From NCBI GenBank assembly GCA_016124495.1, contig WGNP01000003.1:1-64000 (forward strand): 64,000 nt of DNA, read 5' to 3'. This DNA comes from Hyphomonas sp. Lineage in GTDB: Bacteria > Pseudomonadota > Alphaproteobacteria > Caulobacterales > Hyphomonadaceae. Each line of letters begins with the position of its first letter. Position 1 is the stretch's first letter. The notes below the pieces were generated by a model. The model saw only the letters and a list, made by a program, of their open reading frames with translations. It was not told the DNA's origin and did not search any database. Below, in pieces: positions 36,959-45,205 of the stretch. Position numbers and translations under genes: made by a program.

Positions 36959-37627
36959 TCAATCCGCCAAGGTCGGCTTGATGGCGTCGATCGCAGGCTG
37001 GCGGACGAGGATCTTGTTGCGCCAGTAGGCACTGTTGGCGATCGGCTTCAGGCGCTCGGCCTCGGCCATGGCAGCGGCGTGGACCTCGCCTGGCTCTACG
37101 ACCATATCGAGCCAGCCGACGGGCACGGCCTCGTCCGGCGTGTAGAGGCGGGCCTGCACGAGGGCTTCGGTGAGGTACATGGGGTTTAGGCGGGCGCGGG
37201 GGAGCTCAACGCCGAAGCCGGGCAGCGTCATGCCGTTAATGGTTTCGTTGGCACCGATCTTGTAGGCGCCGCGCGCACCGATGCGTGTATCGGCGCCGAG
37301 CAGCAGGAAGGCACCCATGGCGATGGCATGGCCGGTGGCGGCGATGATTATCGGCTGTTTCGAAGTGAACAGGCGCAAGGCGAGCTTGCCGCCGCCATTG
37401 ACGAGACGGCGCACGTCTTCCGGCGCCGAGGTCGCCAGGAACTTCAGATCGAAGCCGGCGGAAAAGCGCTCGGGCCGGCCGGTGAGGATGATCACGCTGG
37501 CGGACTTTTCCGCCTCGTCGAGGGCGGCGTTGACGGCGTCCAGCATGGTCAGGCTGATGGCATTGGCCTTGCCGTCATCCATGGTGATGAGGGCGATGTC
37601 GTTGTCGATCTTGAGAGTGGCGGTCAT
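36959..37627 (-). CDS. Crotonase (enoyl-CoA hydratase family), short
   Basis: A 222-residue crotonase: ATLKIDNDIALITMDDGKAN, ILTGRPERFSAGFDLKFL, and ATGHAIAMGAFLLLGADTRIG. The usual catalytic Glu positions are not seen: the third motif reads ANETINGMTLPGFGVELPR, as in a crotonase subgroup of unknown chemistry. It is shorter than the 260-residue norm at the C-terminus. The upstream region on the minus strand holds two hairpins. Confidence 0.85.
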   Translation of the reverse strand: MTATLKIDNDIALITMDDGKANAISLTMLDAVNAALDEAEKSASVIILTGRPERFSAGFDLKFLATSAPEDVRRLVNGGGKLALRLFTSKQPIIIAATGHAIAMGAFLLLGADTRIGARGAYKIGANETINGMTLPGFGVELPRARLNPMYLTEALVQARLYTPDEAVPVGWLDMVVEPGEVHAAAMAEAERLKPIANSAYWRNKILVRQPAIDAIKPTLAD

Positions 37628-37679
37628 GGGGGGCTCCTGCAGCTTTGGGCGACTTGGACTGCGTGACACCGGGGAAAGC

Positions 37680-37713
37680 AAGGGCCCCCACCGCTCGCGC
37701 GGCGGGGGCCCTT
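37680..37713 (-). terminator. GC-rich hairpin before the crotonase gene
   Basis: A 10-base arm AAGGGCCCCC with its complement plus an inner CCGC/GCGG stem around TCGC; the minus strand continues GCTTTCCCC. It lies 53 bases before the crotonase start. It may terminate tadA transcription or act in the crotonase leader. Confidence 0.4.
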
Positions 37714-37766
37714 GCGAAGAAATGGACGGTGAGGGTTTTGAGACCGGGAAATTTTCTGGAACCATG

Positions 37767-37785
37767 CACGGAGTACAGCTCCGTG
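37767..37785. repeat. Short inverted repeat in the tadA-crotonase gap
   Basis: CACGGAG and CTCCGTG flank a 5-base loop. The 37628-37988 gap (361 bases) holds this, the GC-rich hairpin at 37680, and no coding frame of note. Confidence 0.4.
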
Positions 37786-37988
37786 GGCGGAGAGGTGGCG
37801 TAAGGACGCGCGACATACCTTGTAAGGGATTGAGGGGGGGGGATTTCATTTTTCGGGTGAAGTGGTGTTTGCAGGCGCAAGTCCAGTTCCTAACGGCTGC
37901 CAGCGGCGTTATTCCGATGCCAACAGTGCGTGTTTTCTACCGACTTCCTCTCATCCATTCTCATTTTTCATCTGGAGCCGGTTGGCTA

Positions 37989-38471
37989 TCATTCCCGCGC
38001 AAGAGCTCCGCGTCCCGGATCTTCCCTCCGTTCCCGGAAGAAAGCGCGAAGCAGGTCTCCTGCCTCGGCGGAGCTGACGTCATCTTCTTCGACCTTAGGC
38101 CGCCAGTGGCAGGTTTTCTGCTCGAAGAAGCGTGGGCCGTGGAGGATGGCGCCGCCCTTGGGGTCGCTCGCGGCGAAGATGACCTTGCCGATGCGGGCGA
38201 AGCTGATGGCGCCGGCGCACATCGCGCAGGGCTCCAGCGTGACGTAGAGGTGCAGGCCGGTGAGGCGGTAATTGCCGAGCCTGGCTGCCGCCGAGCGCAG
38301 CGCGATGATCTCGGCATGGGCTGTGGGATCGTGCGCCATGACCGGCGCATTAGCCCCTTCGCCGACGATCTCGCCGGTGGCGGGGTCCACGATTACCGCG
38401 CCGACCGGCACTTCGCCCGCTGCTGCGGCGGCGCGGGCGAGTTCCAGGGCGCGGGACATTGGGCTGATCAT
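37989..38471 (-). CDS. tadA: tRNA-specific adenosine deaminase
   Basis: A 160-residue zinc deaminase that converts A34 to inosine in tRNA-Arg(ACG). The HAE motif (TAHAEIIALR) and PCAMC (EPCAMCAGA) provide zinc and proton shuttle. Starts at 38471 and 38459 are both in frame; the former overlaps an upstream small gene's stop as ATGA, the latter gives the familiar MSRALELARAA N-terminus. Confidence 0.95.
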   Translation of the reverse strand: MISPMSRALELARAAAAAGEVPVGAVIVDPATGEIVGEGANAPVMAHDPTAHAEIIALRSAAARLGNYRLTGLHLYVTLEPCAMCAGAISFARIGKVIFAASDPKGGAILHGPRFFEQKTCHWRPKVEEDDVSSAEAGDLLRAFFRERREDPGRGALARE

Positions 38472-38620
38472 GGCAGTTTGGAACCGTTCAAATCTTCAGC
38501 AGACCACCGTCTGCGAGGGGATGCCTGCGCGTTCGGGTCTGAGCCTGCAAGTCCTGCCAACCGAAATGCAGTGCGCCTCGCCCGTCGCTGAGCCAGCCAA
38601 TCTTTCAAAAGACTCATCAT
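38468..38620 (-). CDS. Small basic protein upstream of tadA (tentative)
   Basis: A 50-residue frame MMSLLKDWLAQRRARRTAFR..., strongly basic, with GGGAG about 10 bases upstream. Its stop overlaps the tadA ATG at 38471 (ATGA), which argues for translational coupling. No family is recognised, and the frame could extend upstream to 38707. Confidence rests only on position. Confidence 0.35.
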   Translation of the reverse strand: MMSLLKDWLAQRRARRTAFRLAGLAGSDPNAQASPRRRWSAEDLNGSKLP

Positions 38621-38703
38621 TTGCCGGCGCTCCCTTGGTCGGAGAAATTCTTGCTGAACTTGAACGTAACCCAACAGAGCGTTGCCAAAAATCAAAGCTG
38701 ATC

Positions 38704-39486
38704 TCAACGTGCTATATCTTCGCCGGTCGCGAGGAAGTCCCTCATCGCGGCCATGGCGCTTTCAGATTTCAGGACGGCGTAGAAGCCGTGCTGTTCTTCT
38801 CGGGTGCCGTCCACGAGGCCCCAGGTCAGCGCGCCGCGTACAAGGCGTTTGGCGTGAGCGAGGCCTTCGGCGCCGCGGGCTGACAGTTCGGCGGCGATAA
38901 TGAGCGCTTCGCCGACAGCGTCTGCTGCGACGGCGTTCACAAGGCCGAGCGCGAGAGCGCCTTCCGCGTCGACCGTCTGCCCCCGGAGGATAAACTCGAG
39001 CGCCCTCGCCTCGCCGATCATACGCGGCAGGCGCTGCGTGCCGCCGCCGCCTGGGAAGATGCCGATGCGGGTTTCCGGCAGGCCGATCAGGGGCACCTGG
39101 TCGCAGGCGATGCGCAGGTCGCAGGCGAGCGCAAGCTCGAAGCCGCCGCCCATGCAGACGCCGTTGATTGCGGCAATAACAGGCTTGGGCGACTCAAAAA
39201 CCGCGCGGATCATGTCGGCAAAGCCGCCGCGCTCGAATTCTTTGGGTGTCAACTGCCCGGCCCTCACCGCTTCGCCGACAGCAACGATTTCTGACACATC
39301 ATAGTGGCGCACGAACACATCCTCCGTACCCGTCAGGACGAGGACGCGGATTGCGGGATCGGCGACCGCTGCCTGCACTGCTGCCAGCATCAGGCCAGTG
39401 CCCTCGGCGGTCATGTAATGGCGAGGCGGGTTGGCATAGCGGATGAGGCGCGTGGCGCCTTGGGTTTGGGTTGTGATTTCGGCCAT
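38704..39486 (-). CDS. Enoyl-CoA hydratase/isomerase
   Basis: A 260-residue crotonase with the FELALACDLRIACD and GIFPGGGGTQRLPRMIG blocks, where the PETRIGIFPGGGG segment carries the catalytic Glu. GGAGGAAACT precedes the ATG at 39486; the ATG at 39498 lies in that ribosome binding site. Conserved crotonase; substrate unknown. Divergent from rsmD. Confidence 0.9.
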   Translation of the reverse strand: MAEITTQTQGATRLIRYANPPRHYMTAEGTGLMLAAVQAAVADPAIRVLVLTGTEDVFVRHYDVSEIVAVGEAVRAGQLTPKEFERGGFADMIRAVFESPKPVIAAINGVCMGGGFELALACDLRIACDQVPLIGLPETRIGIFPGGGGTQRLPRMIGEARALEFILRGQTVDAEGALALGLVNAVAADAVGEALIIAAELSARGAEGLAHAKRLVRGALTWGLVDGTREEQHGFYAVLKSESAMAAMRDFLATGEDIAR

Positions 39487-39597
39487 AGTTTCCTCCAAGC
39501 AGCAAATTCAAACTGCGCCCTGGGACCGGGTAACGCAAGGCTGGACGGGGGCGGCTGCCATGCTAAAGCGCGGATGTAAGCCAGCCGGATCCACACT

Positions 39598-40158
39598 ATG
39601 CGCATCATCGCCGGAACCCATAAAGGTCGCAACCTCATTGCCCCCAGGGGGATGGGCACACGGCCGACGAGCGACCGCACGCGGGAGAGCCTGTTCAACG
39701 TGATCGCGCATGCGGACTGGGCGCCGCCGATCGAGGGGGCGCGGGTGATCGACCTGTTTGCGGGCTCCGGCGCGCTGGGGCTGGAGGCAATAAGCCGGGG
39801 CGCGGCCTTCTGCCTGTTCGTGGAAACTGACCACGCGGCGCGCGGCGCCATCCGCGACAATATCGAGGCGCTCGGCCTGTTCGGCGCCACGCGCCTGCAC
39901 CGGCGCTCGGCGACGGACCTCGGGCCGAAACCGGCGGGTGTCGGCGCGCCATTCACGCTGGCCTTCCTTGATCCGCCCTATCACAAGGGCCTGGTTCAGC
40001 CGGCGCTGGACTGCCTTTCGGGCGGCGGATGGCTGGCGGAGAATGCGCTGGTGGTGGCAGAAACGGGGGCGGACGAGATTCTGATGTTCGCCGGCTGGAC
40101 GCTGATCGATGCGCGCGAGTATGGCGCGGCGCGGGTGAGCTTCCTCAACAGAAAGTAA
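39598..40158 (+). CDS. rsmD: 16S rRNA m2G966 methyltransferase RsmD
   Basis: A 186-residue SAM-dependent methyltransferase. The start MRIIAGTHKGRNL is characteristic, followed by motif I VIDLFAGSGALGLEA and the DPPY catalytic motif FLDPPYHKGL. It modifies G966 in the 30S head. Length is normal. Confidence 0.95.
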   Translation: MRIIAGTHKGRNLIAPRGMGTRPTSDRTRESLFNVIAHADWAPPIEGARVIDLFAGSGALGLEAISRGAAFCLFVETDHAARGAIRDNIEALGLFGATRLHRRSATDLGPKPAGVGAPFTLAFLDPPYHKGLVQPALDCLSGGGWLAENALVVAETGADEILMFAGWTLIDAREYGAARVSFLNRK

Positions 40159-40225
40159 TCCGGCCGCGGATTCTGTTTGACTGGAGATTCTGGCTCCCCC
40201 TCCGTTTCCGATGGGGACGCACAGC

Positions 40226-40621
40226 ATGAAGATGGATCGGAGAACCATTTTGGCTGGGGCCGTTGGCCTGCCGCTTGTGCTGGCGGCGCTGGGCGCGGCC
40301 TCTCCACTGGCGGGCCGCGTTTTCGTGTTTGATCCGCAGAAAGGTTTGGCAGAAATTGTCAGCGCGATCCTGGTGCAGAGCTTCGATGCGGAGGCCGACT
40401 TCGTACACGAAGACGCGGAGCGGGCGCGCAGCCTTGTCGCCAGGTACCCCCATGCCTGCGGCGCAGTCTTCTGGAGGCATGAGCTCAAACTGCACGTCGC
40501 CGAAGTCTGGTCGCCGGTCAGCGCCAACGAATTGAGCTGCCTGTTTTCTATGCGCCGGTTGATCTCGCACGTTAAAGCGGTGACCGGCTGGACCCGAAGT
40601 GACACAATCCTGCGGCGATGA
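40226..40621 (+). CDS. Exported protein, possible Tat substrate, unknown
   Basis: A 131-residue product whose N-terminus KMDRRTILAGAVGLPLVLAALGA carries a twin-arginine-type pair followed by a hydrophobic stretch. The mature region includes two cysteines (ACGAVF, LSCLFS) and no recognised domain. GGGGA upstream suits the ATG at 40226. It converges with the patatin gene. Confidence 0.6.
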   Translation: MKMDRRTILAGAVGLPLVLAALGAASPLAGRVFVFDPQKGLAEIVSAILVQSFDAEADFVHEDAERARSLVARYPHACGAVFWRHELKLHVAEVWSPVSANELSCLFSMRRLISHVKAVTGWTRSDTILRR

Positions 40622-40627
40622 TGCCTT

Positions 40628-41629
40628 TCAGGTCTCGAGAAACTCCTTGCGGATATCGAAGCTGGACTTTTTCGTGCCGACGTCTTTCGCGCAGTCGGCG
40701 AGCCAGCGGTCGGTGGCTTCGTATCCCTTGTCACGCAGCTTGGTGAGGAGGCGCCAGCGCGTGTCTGACTTGGTGGCAAGGCCGTAGCCGATCAGGTCCT
40801 TGCCGCCCTTGATGGCGTGGATGTTCAGCCTGCGGTATTTCTTTATCATCGGCTCCTTCAGCATGCCCTCGTCGATGAGGCGCTGGACGAAGGCGATGGC
40901 GCGCAGCTCGCCGATAAGGGAGGCGTTGAAGCTGATCTCGTTGAGGCGTTCCTGGATTTCGGCGGCGCGTTTGGGTGTACCCGGCCGTGTCAGCGGATTG
41001 AGGATGACCAGCAGTACATCTGCCGGAGCACCGGAATAGACGAGCGGGAAGAGGCTGGGATTGCCCATGTAACCGCCGTCCCAATAGGGCGTGCCCTCGA
41101 TTTCCACGGCCTGGAAACTTTGCGGGAGGCAGGCCGAGGCGAGCACGGCGTCGGCGTTGATCTCATCCTTGGAGAAGACGCGCACCCGGCCGCTTTCGAC
41201 GTTCGTGGCGGAGATAAAGAGCTTGAGGCCGGAAGCGTGGACGGCTTGGAAATCGATTTCGGCTTCGACCAGCTTGCGCAGCGGATTGTAGTTGAAGGGG
41301 TTGAGATCGTAGGGGCTGGCTAGGGATTGCAGCGCGGTGGCCATGGCTAAGCCGGCCGGGCCGAAGGCGCCGAGGGCGGAGCTTGCATCCGAGACCTTTC
41401 GCCAGAGCGATTCAAGTTCCTTTCGGGCGGCTTCGGGGCCGCCCTTGGCGCGGCCTGCGGCGAAGGCGACGGCGTTGAGCGCGCCCGCGGAAGTGGCCGA
41501 AATCGCTTCGATATGCAGGCTTTCCTCGCGGGTCAGACGGTCGAGCACGCCCCAGGTATAAGCGCCGTGGGCGCCGCCGCCCTGCAGGGCGAGGCTGATG
41601 GGACGGGGTTTTCCAATGGCCTTGGCCAT
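40628..41629 (-). CDS. Patatin-like phospholipase
   Basis: A 333-residue lipid acyl hydrolase. The oxyanion loop GGGAHGAY (residues 17-24) and the Ser-Asp dyad S47 and the Asp in DGGYMGN (near 184) are present. The nucleophile elbow is ATSAG, with Ala in place of the first Gly of GxSxG. AGGAG supports the start. Role in membrane lipid remodelling is likely. Confidence 0.9.
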   Translation of the reverse strand: MAKAIGKPRPISLALQGGGAHGAYTWGVLDRLTREESLHIEAISATSAGALNAVAFAAGRAKGGPEAARKELESLWRKVSDASSALGAFGPAGLAMATALQSLASPYDLNPFNYNPLRKLVEAEIDFQAVHASGLKLFISATNVESGRVRVFSKDEINADAVLASACLPQSFQAVEIEGTPYWDGGYMGNPSLFPLVYSGAPADVLLVILNPLTRPGTPKRAAEIQERLNEISFNASLIGELRAIAFVQRLIDEGMLKEPMIKKYRRLNIHAIKGGKDLIGYGLATKSDTRWRLLTKLRDKGYEATDRWLADCAKDVGTKKSSFDIRKEFLET

Positions 41630-41703
41630 GGCGGGGCTCCTTTGCGCACGAGGCCTGCCCCTGCTAACGGAGTACGCAGAACACAGCTACCCCCGGAGAC
41701 CGG

Positions 41704-42969
41704 ATGCCTGCCCTGCAAGATACGCCTGCCTCCGGCCCGCGCAGCTTGACGATCCGATCGCTCGGCGCGCAGGGCGACGGGCGGGCGCAGGAGAATGGCG
41801 CGTGGGTGAACGTCCCCTTTACGCTGGCCGGGGAGACCGTACGCGTGGACGGCGCGGGCGAGCGGCTGAAGCTGGTGGAGGTGCTGGTGCCTTCGCCGGA
41901 CCGCGCAGCGCCGGCGTGCAGGCATTTCGGCACCTGCGGCGGTTGCACGCTGCAGCATATGGCGCCAGCGCCTTACGCGACTTTCAAGCGGGAACAGATC
42001 CTCCGCGCCCTGAGTGCTCGCGGACTGGTCGCCGACGTGGCGGAGACCTGGACGATGCCGCCCGGATCACGCCGGCGGGCGACATTCACGGCGAAGCGCG
42101 CGGGCAAACAGATCCTGCTCGGCTTTCATGCACGCAAGAGCCATGAACTGGTGGCGATCAGCGAATGTCCGGTGGCGCGCCCTGCGATCGTGGCGGCGTT
42201 GCCGCGGCTGAAGGAGATTGCCGGATACCTGCTGAGTGGCAAAGATGGGATCGCCATTCTGGTGACGGAAACGGCCTCCGGCCTCGACCTGCATGTCACC
42301 GGCCTCGCCAGGGACGTGAAGGCGATCGCCCGTGTGCAAGCCGCGAGCGCGGCGCTGCAGGCGGGGTTTGCGCGCGTCTCCATCGAGGGCGCTGACGTGC
42401 TGACCGAGCGCCAGCCTGGCCTTCCCGCCGGCGCAGCGCAGCTCTTTCCCCCGCCCGGCGGGTTCCTTCAGGCCAGCGCCGAGGCCGAAGCGGAGATGGA
42501 GCGGATCGTACGCGAACACCTGAAGTTTGCCGCCAGCGTTGCGGACCTGTTCTCCGGGTGCGGAACATTTGCGCTGCGTCTCGCGGCCGAATCAAGCGTG
42601 CTGGCCGCCGAAGCCAATACGGCTGCGATCGAGGCGCTGAAGGCGTCGGTGCGCGCGGCGCATGGCCTGAAGCCGGTGACCGCCGAAGTGCGAGACCTGT
42701 TCCGCAATCCCTACGCCGCCCGCGAACTTTCGCGACTTGACGGTCTCGTGCTGGACCCTCCGCGCGCGGGGGCGTCAGCACAAGTGGCCGAGATTGCGAA
42801 GTCCCGCGTGCCGAAGGTCGCCTACGTCTCTTGCGATCCGGCCAGCCTGGCGCGAGACCTGCGTACCCTGGTGGACGGCGGTTACCGGATTGTCCGTATA
42901 CACCCCATCGACCAGTTCCTCTGGTCGGCGCACGTCGAGGCGGTCGCGTTGCTGGAGCGCGCGCCTTGA
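41704..42969 (+). CDS. 23S rRNA m5U methyltransferase, RlmD-like
   Basis: A 421-residue TrmA/RlmD family RNA methyltransferase. An N-terminal TRAM-like region precedes iron-sulfur cysteines C72, C78 and C81 (ACRHFGTCGGCTLQHM), with a fourth around residue 155. The SAM motif is ADLFSGCGTFALRLA and the nucleophile is in YVSCDPASLARD. Function is m5U formation in rRNA; the exact site cannot be told. Its stop overlaps the next start (TTGA). Confidence 0.92.
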   Translation: MPALQDTPASGPRSLTIRSLGAQGDGRAQENGAWVNVPFTLAGETVRVDGAGERLKLVEVLVPSPDRAAPACRHFGTCGGCTLQHMAPAPYATFKREQILRALSARGLVADVAETWTMPPGSRRRATFTAKRAGKQILLGFHARKSHELVAISECPVARPAIVAALPRLKEIAGYLLSGKDGIAILVTETASGLDLHVTGLARDVKAIARVQAASAALQAGFARVSIEGADVLTERQPGLPAGAAQLFPPPGGFLQASAEAEAEMERIVREHLKFAASVADLFSGCGTFALRLAAESSVLAAEANTAAIEALKASVRAAHGLKPVTAEVRDLFRNPYAARELSRLDGLVLDPPRAGASAQVAEIAKSRVPKVAYVSCDPASLARDLRTLVDGGYRIVRIHPIDQFLWSAHVEAVALLERAP

Positions 42970-43397
42970 CCGGGAAACCGCAACCTGCCGTCGGGACCAT
43001 CTGCTTAAAGGGCGAGGATGTGCTGCTCATCCGCCGGGGCACAAAGCCACTCGCAGGCGACTGGTCAATCCCGGGCGGACGGATTGAGTTTGGTGAGCGC
43101 GCTGAAGCCGCGGCGCTGCGTGAGCTGGCGGAAGAGACCGGCGTGACCGCGCGGCTCGTCGGCCTCGTCGATGTCGTCGACGCAATCTTCACCTCGCGCA
43201 CGACCGGCGCCATCGCGCGTCACTATCTGCTGTTCGACTATGCCGCGGTGTGGGTCTCCGGCGAGCCGGTTGCCGGGGATGACGCGGACCATGCCGAGTG
43301 GATCTCTCTGCCGCGTCTGGCGGAGCTGGCGCTGTGGGACGAGACGCGGCGGGTGATCGCAGCGGCAAAAGAGATGGTTTCCAAATCCTCCACTTGA
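42966..43397 (+). CDS. NUDIX hydrolase
   Basis: A 143-residue hydrolase of nucleoside-diphosphate compounds. The Nudix box matches GX5EX7REUXEEXGU (GGRIEFGERAEAAALREL, then AEETGV). The only in-frame start near the N-terminus is TTG at 42966, overlapping the preceding stop as TTGA, so coupling with the methyltransferase is expected. Substrate unknown. Confidence 0.88.
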   Translation: MTGKPQPAVGTICLKGEDVLLIRRGTKPLAGDWSIPGGRIEFGERAEAAALRELAEETGVTARLVGLVDVVDAIFTSRTTGAIARHYLLFDYAAVWVSGEPVAGDDADHAEWISLPRLAELALWDETRRVIAAAKEMVSKSST

Positions 43398-43465
43398 CCC
43401 GCCCTAGCGTCAGGTCTGTGTAGAGGGTCGCGGTACCAGAACATATCCAGGGAGGAACTTTCGTC

Positions 43466-44251
43466 ATGACCTACAAACCCTTCGATCTCAGCGGCAAGGT
43501 CTGCGTCGTCACCGGCGGCAACAAGGGCATCGGGCTCGGCATGGTGGAGGCGCTGGCGGCGTCCAACGCAGATGTCGTGATCTGGGGCCGCAAGGCGGAT
43601 GACAATGCATCGGCCGTAGAGTCGGCCTCGAAGCTCGGCACCGGAAAGGTGAAGGCCTGGGTCGTCGATGTCGGCGAGGAGGACCAGGTCGTGAAGGCCA
43701 TGAAAGAGGCCGAGGAAGAATTCAGGCGCATCGATACGTGCATCGCGAATGCCGGCGTCGGCCGTGGCTCGTTGGGCTTTGAGACGATGACACTGGACAC
43801 CTGGCGCTACAATCAGCGCATCAACTCCGAAGGTGCGTTTTTCACGCTGCGCGAGGCGGCCAAGTCGATGGTGGCGCGCGCCAAGGCGGGTGACCCGGGC
43901 GGCAGCCTCGTCGGTACGGCTTCGCTGGCTGGTATCGAAGGCGCCGGCCGCAACCAGGCCTACGCACACACAAAGGGCGGCCTGATCGCCATGATGAACG
44001 CCTGCGCCGTCGAGTATGGACGGTATGGCATTCGCGCGAACTCTATCCTTCCCGGCTGGATTGCGACCGACATGACCGAAGGCGCGCAGGGCAATGATGC
44101 CTTCGCGACAAAGGTTATCACGCGCGTGCCGATCCGCCGCTGGGGCGAGCCGGCTGACTTTGGCGGCATCGCGGTCTACCTCGCCTCGGATGCTTCGAAA
44201 TACCATTCCGGCGATACGCTGGTTATCGACGGTGGCTACGCCAAGTTCTGA
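43466..44251 (+). CDS. Short-chain dehydrogenase/reductase
   Basis: A 261-residue classical SDR. The motif VTGGNKGIGLGMVEAL binds the dinucleotide, CIANAGVG is the N-A-G motif, and Y and K of QAYAHTKGG are catalytic. GGGAGGAAC precedes the ATG. A bidirectional terminator follows. Confidence 0.93.
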   Translation: MTYKPFDLSGKVCVVTGGNKGIGLGMVEALAASNADVVIWGRKADDNASAVESASKLGTGKVKAWVVDVGEEDQVVKAMKEAEEEFRRIDTCIANAGVGRGSLGFETMTLDTWRYNQRINSEGAFFTLREAAKSMVARAKAGDPGGSLVGTASLAGIEGAGRNQAYAHTKGGLIAMMNACAVEYGRYGIRANSILPGWIATDMTEGAQGNDAFATKVITRVPIRRWGEPADFGGIAVYLASDASKYHSGDTLVIDGGYAKF

Positions 44252-44285
44252 TTCGCCCTCTCCGCGAGACGCCGGAGCAAAGAAA

Positions 44286-44320
44286 AAGGCCGCTTCCCGA
44301 AGGAAGCGGCCTTATCTTTT
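44286..44320. terminator. Bidirectional terminator
   Basis: A 12-base perfect stem AAGGCCGCTTCC with GGAAGCGGCCTT has a CGAA loop. On the plus strand it is followed by ATCTTTT and on the minus strand by TTTTTC. It separates the convergent SDR and acidic lipoprotein genes. Confidence 0.85.
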
Positions 44321-44346
44321 AGACCGGAAAACCGGCCTCTCCGAGA

Positions 44347-44610
44347 TTACTGAGGAGCGGCTTCGGTGGTCGTTTCGGTCGTGGTTTCGGTCGTGGTCAC
44401 GGCTTCGACAGCGCCGTCAACGGCTTCGGTCACGACTTCGGTCGTCTCTTCGACGGTTTCGGTCACAACTTCAGCAGCCGGCTCAACGGCTTCAACAACC
44501 ACTTCTTCGGCGGTTGCTTCTTCAGCAGCCGGAGCGGCTTCTTCCGTGGCGCCGCAAGCGGCGAGGACGAGAGCCGAAGCGGCGGCAGCAGCGAGGATCA
44601 GTTTTTTCAT
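44347..44610 (-). CDS. Acidic Thr/Val/Glu-repeat lipoprotein
   Basis: An 87-residue lipoprotein: KKLILAAAAASALVLAAC lipobox, then nearly all Ala, Glu, Val and Thr in repeats such as AEEATAEEVV and VTETVEETTEVV, ending TTTETTTETTTEAAPQ. This low-complexity acidic tail is probably disordered in the periplasm. AGGGG lies upstream. A second acidic exported protein follows at 44773 and may be related. No family known. Confidence 0.75.
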   Translation of the reverse strand: MKKLILAAAAASALVLAACGATEEAAPAAEEATAEEVVVEAVEPAAEVVTETVEETTEVVTEAVDGAVEAVTTTETTTETTTEAAPQ

Positions 44611-44772
44611 GATGGTAGTACCCCTGTTGAAATGTTCTTGCGAACGGTTGGGCTTTAACACCACTTCAACATTGCCGAAAGTTAATTTTACAGCTTTGTT
44701 GAACCGTCGCGGTTCGGTTGAAGGACACCCTCGCCCGCCTGGGAGAAGAGGGCAGTTTCCAGCCGGCGCCGA

Positions 44773-44997
44773 TTACTCGGCAGCGGCTTCTTCGGTAACG
44801 CCCATGTCGGCATCTGCTTCAGCCGGGCCAATTTCGCCCTCGGCTTCGACAGGAGCCTCGACGGCTTCGGATTCAGTCTCTGTGGCGTCACCCGCCACTT
44901 CGACTTCCACGATCTCGCCTTCGACTTCCGGTTCGCCTGCATAGGCGAAACCAGCGAAGAGAATTGCAGCGGCAGCGCTTGCCAACAGTTTCGTCAT
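44773..44997 (-). CDS. Acidic secreted protein
   Basis: A 74-residue exported protein: TKLLASAAAAILFAGFAYA signal, then acidic low-complexity sequence (EVEGEIVEVEVAGDATETES, EAPVEAEGEIG). No cysteines, no known family. It sits upstream of the lipoprotein gene on the same strand (about 160 bases apart), and both have strikingly similar composition. Confidence 0.7.
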   Translation of the reverse strand: MTKLLASAAAAILFAGFAYAGEPEVEGEIVEVEVAGDATETESEAVEAPVEAEGEIGPAEADADMGVTEEAAAE

Positions 44998-45205
44998 GTA
45001 AGTTCCTATATCTAGCCAAGCTGCCCAGCGGGCTGATCCGCGGACGCTCGCGCTCTTGCCCTTTGATCAGGGCCAGATTGCGGCAAAGAAACGGCAAATC
45101 CGATCAAATTGCGGCATCGAAGGCATTTCGCCAAAGACTCTTGCGTTGACCTTGCGGCGCCAGCCTAACGACTGGGCATTGAAACCGACCCAACGGAGAG
45201 ACCCC

